Positions 1-5,362 of a DNA stretch of 5,362 nt are shown piece by piece. The notes beneath the pieces were generated by a model. That model had not been told where the DNA came from, did no database searches, and saw only the letters and a list, made by a program, of their open reading frames with translations. The first letter of the stretch is position 1. Each line of letters starts with the position of its first letter. The DNA comes from Sulfurimonas sp. (GTDB lineage: Bacteria > Campylobacterota > Campylobacteria > Campylobacterales > Sulfurimonadaceae): the NCBI GenBank assembly GCA_021107375.1, contig JAIOSY010000062.1, forward strand, positions 1-5,362, in the 5' to 3' direction. The position numbers were made by a program, and so were the translations under genes.

Positions 1-786
1 TACACTAAGCACTAACTCAGACTGGATATTCTCTTGAGTTTCGTTGAAAAATAGTTTTACACCATTTTCATTTAGTTCAGCTTTTTCTATAGTTGTAGAA
101 GTTTTTATATCTATATTTAATCTTTTAAATACTCTACTAAGAGCTTTTGATACATCTTCATCTTCATTAGGAAGTAGTCTATTACTTCTACCGATTAGAG
201 TTACATCTACATTAAAAGCATTGAAAAATGTTGCTACTTCACATGCAATAGCACCGACACCGATGATAGCTATAGATTTAGGAAGAGTAAGAAGATTAAA
301 AATATCATTGCTAGATATTATGTATTTAGAATCTATTGGCAGTTGAGGTAACTCACGAACTTTTGAACCAGTTGCGATAATACATCTCTTAAAAGAGATA
401 TTTTCACCATTAAGCTTAATAGTTTTTGTGTCTATAAAGCTAGCATTTCCATAAATAATCTCCACTTTTGATTGTTCGAGCATCCAAAGTACACCTGTAC
501 GAATCTCATTTTTAAGAGCTATAGTTTTATCTTTTAATTGTTTTAGATTTAAACCTTTAAAATCTAAACTAACACCCATTTGCTGAAAGTGTGGAATTTT
601 TGAGATGAAAGAAGCACTCTCTAGGTAACTTTTAGTTGGGATACACCCTACATTTAAACATGTCCCACCAATATTTTCTTTAGCTTTATCAATAAGTAAA
701 GTTTTAACACCAGCCTTACCTAACTCTAAAGCTGCTTGATAACCACCTGGTCCTGCTCCGATAACTACAACTTCATACCTTTTCAT
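1..786 (-). CDS. lpd: Dihydrolipoyl dehydrogenase (E3), partial, C-terminal part beyond window
   Basis: This FAD- and disulfide-dependent cytoplasmic enzyme reoxidises the dihydrolipoyl arm of E2 in 2-oxo acid dehydrogenase complexes. 262 codons are visible without a stop, beginning MKRYEVVVIGAGPGG; the usual full length is about 450-475, so the second part of the NAD domain and the dimerisation domain lie off the left edge. Seen: FAD-binding GAGPGG (residues 10-15), redox disulfide GGTCLNVGCIPTK (C43 and C48), ATGS (138-141) and the second nucleotide-binding motif GVGAIACE (176-183). The ATG overlaps the lipA stop as ATGA (4 bp), and GGAGG (791-795) lies 4 nt upstream, so the start is firm and coupling is likely. 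It is the third gene of a lipoate operon, which supports a PDH role. Oddity: the NAD motif has Ala instead of the third Gly and lacks the acidic residue at the end of the following strand (G199-R200), which resembles NADPH-type relatives. Another flavoprotein disulfide reductase is possible but less likely. Confidence 0.93.
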   Translation of the reverse strand, partial: MKRYEVVVIGAGPGGYQAALELGKAGVKTLLIDKAKENIGGTCLNVGCIPTKSYLESASFISKIPHFQQMGVSLDFKGLNLKQLKDKTIALKNEIRTGVLWMLEQSKVEIIYGNASFIDTKTIKLNGENISFKRCIIATGSKVRELPQLPIDSKYIISSNDIFNLLTLPKSIAIIGVGAIACEVATFFNAFNVDVTLIGRSNRLLPNEDEDVSKALSRVFKRLNIDIKTSTTIEKAELNENGVKLFFNETQENIQSELVLSV

Positions 787-1640
787 GTTGCCTCCAGATA
801 TTCATGTGCCATATAACTGCTGCGGGTATATGGTGAACTTTTTATATATTTAAAACCCATCTTCATTCCAAGTTTTCGTAAATCTTCAAATCTGGAAGGT
901 TTTACATATTCGATAACTTTAGCATGATGGCTTGATGGTGCTAAATACTGACCAATACTTAGATACCTACAATTTACATCAAGTAAATCATACATTAGAT
1001 TTTTCACCTCTTCATCTTTCTCTCCAAATCCAAGCATGATGCCACTTTTTGTAGCAATTTTAGGATTTAAAGAGGATAATATTTTTAACACTTTAAGTGA
1101 ACGATTATACTCTGAGCCTTTTCGTATATCGTAAAGACGAGGAACTGTTTCTAAGTTATGTCCCACAATCTCTGCTCCACTATTTGCAATAGATTTAAGT
1201 GCTTTAATATTTTCTTTCATGTCAGGTATAAGTAACTCTACAACAATTGAATTATTAATATTCTTAATAGCTTTTACAGTTTTATAAAAATGTTCAGCTC
1301 CACCATCACTTAAATCATCACGAGTAGAACTTGTGATTACCACATGCCGAAGTCCAAGTTGTTTTACACTTTGAGCTACATTTTGTGGTTCATTTTCATC
1401 TAAGGATTTTGGATTACCTTTATTGACCCCACAAAAACTACAAGCACGGGTACAAATAGTGCCAAGAATCATAAAAGTTGCTTGTTTTTGGGAGAAACAC
1501 TCACTAATATTTGGACACATCGCTTCTTGGCAAACTGTATTTACATGAGTATCCTTAAACATAGATTCCAGTTCTTTCATGAGGCTAGGTGTGATTTTTT
1601 TGCGTAACCATTCTGGTTTAGGTTTCATTTTATTTGGCAT
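783..1640 (-). CDS. lipA: Lipoyl synthase LipA
   Basis: This radical SAM enzyme inserts two sulfur atoms into the octanoyl chain attached to E2 or other lipoyl domains, the last step of lipoate assembly. All hallmarks are present in 285 aa: the auxiliary-cluster cysteines in a C-x4-C-x5-C pattern (C37, C42, C48), the radical SAM CTRACSFC (C63, C67, C70), the TSSTRDDLSDGGA segment (about 103-115), HNLETVPRLY (161-170), TKSGIMLGFGE (197-207), and the C-terminal RSSY (273-276), whose serine ligates the auxiliary cluster in characterised LipA. Length is near the family norm. The start at M1 is preferred over M5 because AGGTGG lies 7 nt before M1, while M5 has no Shine-Dalgarno sequence. With M1 the gene overlaps the upstream ligase gene by 11 bp; its TGA stop overlaps the lpd start. 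It acts after the upstream octanoyltransferase/ligase and before the complex can use Lpd. Nothing is missing or broken. Confidence 0.98.
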   Translation of the reverse strand: MPNKMKPKPEWLRKKITPSLMKELESMFKDTHVNTVCQEAMCPNISECFSQKQATFMILGTICTRACSFCGVNKGNPKSLDENEPQNVAQSVKQLGLRHVVITSSTRDDLSDGGAEHFYKTVKAIKNINNSIVVELLIPDMKENIKALKSIANSGAEIVGHNLETVPRLYDIRKGSEYNRSLKVLKILSSLNPKIATKSGIMLGFGEKDEEVKNLMYDLLDVNCRYLSIGQYLAPSSHHAKVIEYVKPSRFEDLRKLGMKMGFKYIKSSPYTRSSYMAHEYLEAT

Positions 1641-2406
1641 CTATATTCCACCTTTTAGTGCTATATTTACAAATTAAAAGTTTATCTACACTTTGTTGTT
1701 CTAGTTTGTTAAGTGTATCATTTACAAGTTTAATATTAAAACTTTGAGCAAATGATTCAACTAGTATATTAGAAAGCTCTTTATATGTTATATTTTTAGC
1801 AATTTTATTTAAAGTAGTTAAGTTTTTTAAATCTATATCTTCTAAAAAAATATTTTGAAAAAGTTTTGTATCTAGGTTAATAGGGATGCTTCCATGCTGA
1901 AATAGTGTTTCTTTAGTGTATCGTTGAGCGTTACCACCAATTTTTTTAGAGTTTATGATGATGTCATAAGGCTCATTTGCTTCCATGCAGATATTTGATT
2001 TTGAACTCTCTATATTCAGGTTTTGAGAGAAGTTGGCATTTAACCCTAATTTTTTATACAACTCTATTAAAAAACTACATAGATAGTGATAACTTTTCTT
2101 TACACTTATACCTTTTAAACTCTCTTTAGGTAATACAATAGAGTAAGATAAATCTCCACCATGAATTAAAATACCACCACCAGTCATACGACGAACAAAA
2201 GAGGTATTTTGTTTTTCAAGAGTATTTAAATCAAGAGTATCATTAAGGTTTGAAAATCGTCCAAGACTGAGTGAGGGTTCCCATCTGTAAAGTCGAAGTA
2301 TTGGCAAGTCTTCATCTTTAAAATTACTTAAAAGGGCTTCATCAACTGCCATATTATACTCAGCAGTTCCAAGTCTAGTATCGATTAGTCTCCATATTTT
2401 AGGAAT
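1630..2406 (-). CDS. lplA: Lipoate-protein ligase A family protein, possibly a LipM-type octanoyltransferase; probable non-AUG start
   Basis: This member of the biotin/lipoate transferase fold family attaches lipoate or octanoate to the lysine of lipoyl domains. Seen, numbered from the first ATG (2352): RRMTGGGILIHGGDLSYS (54-71), the substrate-pocket motif, and KIGGNAQRYTKE (137-148) with the conserved Lys137, followed by QHGSI. The C-terminus ends with a KYSTKRWN element typical of single-domain members. The protein has about 258 aa and lacks the extra C-terminal domain of the 338-aa E. coli LplA. C122 lies just before the segment where Bacillus LipM carries its catalytic Cys150, so octanoyl transfer from ACP is plausible; ligase activity is the alternative. 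Start: the family N-terminus WRLIDT..NMAVDEALL begins 14 codons upstream of the first ATG. The frame stays open back to a TAA at 2422-2424 and contains no ATG, GTG or TTG. AGGAG (2416-2420) sits 9 nt before ATT (2404-2406) and 6 nt before ATC (2407-2409). I chose ATT; the conservative alternative is 1630-2352 (240 aa). It is the first gene of the lipoate operon. Confidence 0.88.
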   Translation of the reverse strand: MPKIWRLIDTRLGTAEYNMAVDEALLSNFKDEDLPILRLYRWEPSLSLGRFSNLNDTLDLNTLEKQNTSFVRRMTGGGILIHGGDLSYSIVLPKESLKGISVKKSYHYLCSFLIELYKKLGLNANFSQNLNIESSKSNICMEANEPYDIIINSKKIGGNAQRYTKETLFQHGSIPINLDTKLFQNIFLEDIDLKNLTTLNKIAKNITYKELSNILVESFAQSFNIKLVNDTLNKLEQQSVDKLLICKYSTKRWNIDAK

Positions 2407-2415
2407 GATGAGTGA

Positions 2416-2420
2416 CTCCT
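2416..2420 (-). promoter_or_regulatory. Shine-Dalgarno AGGAG that decides the upstream, non-AUG start of the ligase gene
   Basis: On the minus strand AAAAGGAG is followed by TCACTC, then ATC, then ATT. The spacing is 6 nt to ATC or 9 nt to ATT, which is normal for initiation. It sits more than 60 nt upstream of the first ATG (2352), too far to serve it. The ATG at 2352 itself has only a weak GAG nearby. Confidence 0.7.
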
Positions 2421-2435
2421 TTTATTTTAGAAATA

Positions 2436-2444
2436 ATTATAGCA
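2436..2444 (-). promoter_or_regulatory. Extended -10 promoter of the lipoate/lpd operon
   Basis: Read on the minus strand, TGC followed by TATAAT gives a perfect extended -10. No good -35 hexamer is found; the upstream stretch is T-rich (runs of T between about 2445 and 2460), as is common for sigma-70-type promoters in Campylobacterota. The predicted transcript start is near 2429-2430, which leaves a leader of about 20-25 nt containing the AGGAG and the ATC/ATT codons. This short leader supports a translation start well upstream of the ATG at 2352. The call is from sequence only. Confidence 0.65.
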
Positions 2445-2488
2445 TCTAAAAACAAAAAACAGAACTAATCTTAACTTATTATATTATA

Positions 2489-2497
2489 TGTTATTAT
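2489..2497 (+). promoter_or_regulatory. Extended -10 promoter of the acs-pdhAB operon
   Basis: TG, one base, then TATTAT forms an extended -10. A poor -35-like TTAACT lies at 2471-2476, only 15 bp upstream, so the extended -10 probably carries the promoter. Predicted start of transcription is near 2504, giving a leader of about 40 nt. Several other AT-rich hexamers overlap here (2478-2488), so the exact position is uncertain. Confidence 0.45.
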
Positions 2498-2542
2498 GCT
2501 TGAAAGCTTAAGAACTGTAACGGACTTTTAAAAGGGTGTGAG

Positions 2543-4294
2543 ATGAATGAAAAGTGGATTGAAAAAAATATAGATGATTTTGCTGTTGAGCCAAACTTAA
2601 TAGATTATGATAAAGAATATCAGAGGTTTAGTTGGGATGATATGGCATGTGGATTTGATGGATTACCGTCGGGTGGTTTGAATATTGCTCATGAAGCTAT
2701 TGACCGTCATGCGAATAGCGAGTTGGCAGATAAAACTGCCTTGTTATGGTTAGGTCAAGATGGTGAACGAAAAACTTATACATTTGCTAAAATGAAAAAA
2801 GAAACAGCAAAGTTTGCCAATGTTTTAAAAAAATTAGGTATTTCAAAAGGTGAGAGAGTTTTTACTCTCTCACCTCGTTTGCCAGAACTTTACATCTCTG
2901 TTATAGGGATACTTAAAAATCAAAATGTTATCTGTCCTCTTTTTTCTCAGTTTGGACCAGAACCGATACTTCAACGAATGCAGAGAGGCGATGCAACAGT
3001 TCTTCTTACAACTAAAAAATTATTTAAAAAGAAAATATCTCCTATACTAGATGAACTTTCAGAGCTTCGGTATATATTACTTTTAGATGTGGATGAACAT
3101 GAGAATGAAAAAGTGCTCTCATTTTCTCGTTTAATGGATGAGGCTTCTGATATATTTGAGATTCTACATACAGAAGCTGAAGATATGTCTATATTACATT
3201 TTACAAGTGGTACAACTGGAATGCCAAAAGGTGTTGTTCATGTACATAAAGCAGTATATACTCACTATATGACAGGTAAATATGTCTTAGATTTACATCC
3301 AAATGATATATATTGGTGTACGGCTGACCCTGGATGGGTTACTGGAACTTCATATGGAATTATTACTCCATGGATTCATGGAGTTACGAACATTGTAGAT
3401 GAGGGTGAGTTTGATGCAGTTCGTTGGTATAAAATACTTCAAGATGAAAAAGTAAGTGTTTGGTACACAGCTCCTACAGCAGTTCGTCGTCTTATGAGGA
3501 TAGATAATGAGCCTACAAAAGAGTATGACCTCTCTTCTCTTCGCCTCATTCAAAGTGTTGGGGAACCGTTAAATCCTGAAGCTGTTATCTGGGGAGAGGA
3601 AAAACTAAAATTGCCTATCCATGATAACTGGTGGCAGACTGAAACAGGTGGGATTATGATATCAAATCTTATCTCTCAAACTATTCGTCCAGGTTCGATG
3701 GGTAGACCACTTCCTGGTATAGAAGCTGGAATTATTCGTCAAAATGAAGATGGAACAGTTACTGAGATAAGCGAGTCAAATAAAGAGGGAGATTTGGCTA
3801 TAAAAGTTGGTTTTCCATCTCTGTTTAGAGCTTATCTTCATGCACAAGAAAAATATGATAAATGTTTTGTGGGAGATTGGTATATCTCTGGTGATTTAGC
3901 TTATAAAGATGAAGATGGGTATTTTTGGTTTGTTGGACGAGCTGATGATATTATCAAAACATCTGGTCATATGGTTGGTCCTTTTGAGGTTGAAAGTACT
4001 CTTATGGAGCATCCAGCAGTTGCAGAAGCTGGAGTAATAGGTAAACCTGATGAGATGATAGGTCAGTTGGTAAAAGCCTTTGTCTCACTTAAATCTGGAT
4101 ATGAAGCAAATGATGAGTTAAAGCGAGAACTTATCGGTTTTGGGCGTAAAAAACTAGGTGTTGCTGTAGCACCAAAAGAGCTAGCGTTTCAAGAGAATTT
4201 ACCAAAAACAAGAAGTGGAAAGATTATGCGACGATTATTAAAAGCAAGAGAGATGGGGTTGCCTGAGGGTGATACTTCAACACTCGAAGATTAG
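2543..4294 (+). CDS. acsA: AMP-forming acetyl-CoA synthetase, short Bacillus AcsA type
   Basis: It activates acetate with ATP and CoA to acetyl-CoA, AMP and PPi through an acetyl-adenylate. The 583 aa match the short Bacillus AcsA type (572 aa) rather than the roughly 650-aa Acs usual in proteobacteria. Seen: the P-loop-like [10 protein letters not shown] (221-230), [12 protein letters not shown] (258-269), SVGEPLNPE (338-346), WWQTETGG (363-370) whose Trp364 limits the acyl pocket to acetate-sized substrates in characterised Acs, YISGDLAY with D451, the hinge region [16 protein letters not shown] (465-480) and [11 protein letters not shown] with catalytic Lys560, the site of regulatory acetylation in Acs proteins. 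The C-terminal [12 protein letters not shown] also follows the Bacillus form. The start has AAGGG 6 nt upstream. It leads an operon with pdhA 11 nt downstream. Propionate or another short acid cannot be excluded. An unusually perfect inverted repeat lies inside the gene at 2848-2875. Confidence 0.92.
   Translation: MNEKWIEKNIDDFAVEPNLIDYDKEYQRFSWDDMACGFDGLPSGGLNIAHEAIDRHANSELADKTALLWLGQDGERKTYTFAKMKKETAKFANVLKKLGISKGERVFTLSPRLPELYISVIGILKNQNVICPLFSQFGPEPILQRMQRGDATVLLTTKKLFKKKISPILDELSELRYILLLDVDEHENEKVLSFSRLMDEASDIFEILHTEAEDMSILHFTSGTTGMPKGVVHVHKAVYTHYMTGKYVLDLHPNDIYWCTADPGWVTGTSYGIITPWIHGVTNIVDEGEFDAVRWYKILQDEKVSVWYTAPTAVRRLMRIDNEPTKEYDLSSLRLIQSVGEPLNPEAVIWGEEKLKLPIHDNWWQTETGGIMISNLISQTIRPGSMGRPLPGIEAGIIRQNEDGTVTEISESNKEGDLAIKVGFPSLFRAYLHAQEKYDKCFVGDWYISGDLAYKDEDGYFWFVGRADDIIKTSGHMVGPFEVESTLMEHPAVAEAGVIGKPDEMIGQLVKAFVSLKSGYEANDELKRELIGFGRKKLGVAVAPKELAFQENLPKTRSGKIMRRLLKAREMGLPEGDTSTLED
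2848..2875. repeat. Perfect 12-bp inverted repeat with TTTT loop inside acsA
   Basis: The arms are AGGTGAGAGAGT (2848-2859) and its exact reverse complement ACTCTCTCACCT (2864-2875), separated by TTTT (2860-2863). The mRNA would form a stable 12-bp hairpin with a tetraloop, about 300 nt into the coding region, over codons for [11 protein letters not shown]. No U-run follows, so it is not a classical intrinsic terminator. Confidence 0.85.
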
Positions 4295-4305
4295 AGGAGT
4301 TTTTT

Positions 4306-5280
4306 ATGGAACTTGATTTAACTAAAGCTAAAGAGTTTTACTATCAGATGCTTTTGATTAGGCGATTTGAGGAAAAGTGTATTGAACTTTATTCTAAACA
4401 AAAGATTGGTGGTTTTTTACATCTTTATATAGGAGAAGAGGCTATAGCTGTTGGAGTTATGAATGCATTAAGTGAAGATGATGCAGTTTTGGCTACTTAT
4501 CGTGAACATGGTCAAGCACTTGCTCGTGGAATAAGTGCAAAAAGTATTATGGCTGAGATGTTTGGTAAGATGGAAGGGTGTTCACGAGGACGAGGTGGTT
4601 CTATGCACCTTTTTGATGCTAAGACACGCTTTTATGGTGGTAGTGCCATAGTTGCTGGTGCTTTACCTTTAGCAGTCGGGATGGCACTTGCAGATAAGAT
4701 GCAAAAAAGAGACCGTGTAACTGTTTGTATCTTTGGTGATGGTGCTGTGGCTGAGGGGGAGTTTCATGAGTCTTTGAACTTAGCTGCTTTATGGAAACTC
4801 CCTATTCTTTTTATTTGTGAAAATAATCGTTATGCTATGGGAACAGCTTTAAAGCTAACCGAATCAGAAACTCATATATATAAAAAAGCCGCTTCATATA
4901 AGATTCACTCAAAACAGGTAGATGGGATGAGCGTTATAGATGTAGCGAAAGCTAGTAAAAGAGCTGTTGAGGATATTCGTGAAAATGGTGAACCTATATT
5001 TTTAGAGTGTCTTACTTACCGTTTTCGTGCTCACTCTATGTTTGATGCTGAACTTTATCGTGAAAAAGCAGAGGTTAAAGAGTGGAAAGAAAAAGGTCCT
5101 TTAGTTGTGTTTGAAGAAAAACTCAAAGAGATGGGACTTTGGTCTGAGATAGATGTACAAGAGATTGAGAGTGAGATAAGTAGTATTATTGATGAGGCAG
5201 TTGTGTTTGCTGAGAATGGAACACTTGAACCTATAAAAGATTTAGAAAAATTTGTTTACTCGGAGGTGAATCATGGATAA
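4306..5280 (+). CDS. pdhA: Pyruvate dehydrogenase E1 component, alpha subunit
   Basis: This thiamine diphosphate (TPP)-dependent subunit decarboxylates the 2-oxo acid and, with E1 beta, reductively acetylates the lipoyl arm of E2. Seen in 324 aa: [13 protein letters not shown] (34-46), [12 protein letters not shown] (64-75), [13 protein letters not shown] (92-104), the TPP/metal motif [11 protein letters not shown] (144-174, with D145 and N173/N174), and [15 protein letters not shown] (238-252), whose His243 lies in the conserved HS loop next to the active site. The [12 protein letters not shown] and HSM features match PDH E1 alpha of the short alpha2beta2 type. Acetoin dehydrogenase AcoA is a close relative and the main alternative; branched-chain E1 fits less well. 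AGGAG (4295-4299) lies 6 nt before the ATG, directly after the acsA stop. The 3' end overlaps the start of the beta gene by 8 bp, consistent with coupled synthesis of the two subunits. Confidence 0.92.
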   Translation: MELDLTKAKEFYYQMLLIRRFEEKCIELYSKQKIGGFLHLYIGEEAIAVGVMNALSEDDAVLATYREHGQALARGISAKSIMAEMFGKMEGCSRGRGGSMHLFDAKTRFYGGSAIVAGALPLAVGMALADKMQKRDRVTVCIFGDGAVAEGEFHESLNLAALWKLPILFICENNRYAMGTALKLTESETHIYKKAASYKIHSKQVDGMSVIDVAKASKRAVEDIRENGEPIFLECLTYRFRAHSMFDAELYREKAEVKEWKEKGPLVVFEEKLKEMGLWSEIDVQEIESEISSIIDEAVVFAENGTLEPIKDLEKFVYSEVNHG

Positions 5281-5362
5281 TATAATTACATATCGTGAAG
5301 CTGTTCGAGAAGCTATTCGTAAAGCTATGCAAGAAGATGAACGAGTATTTTTGATGGGTGAA
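5273..5362 (+). CDS. pdhB: Pyruvate dehydrogenase E1 component, beta subunit, N-terminal fragment
   Basis: Thirty codons are visible before the right edge, reading [20 protein letters not shown] followed by [10 protein letters not shown]. The YREAxREAxxxxMxxDxRVFLMGE pattern is the standard N-terminus of E1 beta in PDH and acetoin dehydrogenase complexes; the full family length is about 325 aa. CGGAGG (5261-5266) is 6 nt upstream of the ATG, and the first 8 bp overlap the end of pdhA, which fixes the start. The beta subunit completes the TPP site formed with E1 alpha. Substrate preference cannot be judged from this fragment. Confidence 0.93.
   Translation, partial: MDNIITYREAVREAIRKAMQEDERVFLMGE

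Noticed and set aside
44..346. Plus-strand open frame of 100 codons
   Set aside because: It lies wholly opposite the conserved lpd frame, has a low-complexity Ser/Leu-rich product and no ribosome binding site; it is a shadow.
384..399. Near-palindrome ATCTCTTAAAAGAGAT in lpd
   Set aside because: The 6-7 bp arms and AT-rich content are expected by chance in coding sequence of this composition.
783..800. Terminator or gene boundary between lipA and lpd
   Set aside because: The genes overlap by ATGA with a strong GGAGG for lpd, so they are read as one unit.
1626..1628. Alternative lipA start at M5, avoiding overlap with the upstream gene
   Set aside because: No Shine-Dalgarno sequence precedes it, while AGGTGG is well placed for M1 at 1640.
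2445..2535. Possible riboswitch or small RNA in the divergent intergenic region
   Set aside because: Only about 40 nt of leader remain on the plus side and about 20-25 on the minus side, with no stable fold seen; too short for known riboswitches.
3365..3384. 8-bp inverted repeat (ACTCCATG with GATT loop) in acsA
   Set aside because: It is short and follows from codons for a Trp-Ile-His-Gly stretch; chance is likely, unlike the 12-bp repeat at 2848-2875.
3350..3553. Minus-strand open frame of 67 codons
   Set aside because: It lies inside the strongly conserved acsA coding region on the other strand and has no recognisable product.

Overview
The window is AT-rich and gene-dense, with strong purine-rich ribosome binding sites, short gene overlaps and A/T-rich extended -10 promoters. 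The protein flavour and codon use suggest a Campylobacterota relative such as Sulfurimonas or Sulfurovum. This placement is an impression from sequence and is not proven. It holds two divergent operons that together build and feed a lipoate-dependent pyruvate dehydrogenase (PDH) type complex.

Left operon (minus strand, about 2430 down to the left edge): a lipoate-protein ligase/octanoyltransferase family gene, then lipA (lipoyl synthase), then lpd (dihydrolipoyl dehydrogenase, E3; its C-terminal part lies outside the window). The genes overlap by 11 bp and 4 bp, so they are probably translationally coupled. The first gene appears to start at a non-AUG codon: its conserved family N-terminus is encoded upstream of the first ATG, behind a clean AGGAG, with no ATG, GTG or TTG in that stretch.

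Intergenic (about 2410-2542): back-to-back extended -10 promoters, TGCTATAAT on the minus strand and TGTTATTAT on the plus strand. No RNA gene or terminator was recognised here.

Right operon (plus strand, 2543 to the right edge): a short Bacillus-AcsA-type AMP-forming acetyl-CoA synthetase, then the E1 alpha subunit (pdhA-like), then the first 30 codons of E1 beta (pdhB-like). The E2 gene is expected further downstream but is not seen. A 12-bp perfect hairpin with a TTTT loop sits inside the acetyl-CoA synthetase gene.

How it fits together: E1 (pdhAB) decarboxylates the 2-oxo acid and E2 passes the acyl group to CoA. E3 (lpd) reoxidises the lipoyl arm. The octanoyltransferase/ligase plus LipA put lipoate on E2. 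The acetyl-CoA synthetase makes the same product, acetyl-CoA, from acetate. The most unusual points are the probable non-AUG start, an E3 whose dinucleotide pocket looks partly NADPH-type, a possible LipM-type catalytic Cys, and the acetyl-CoA synthetase leading a PDH operon.
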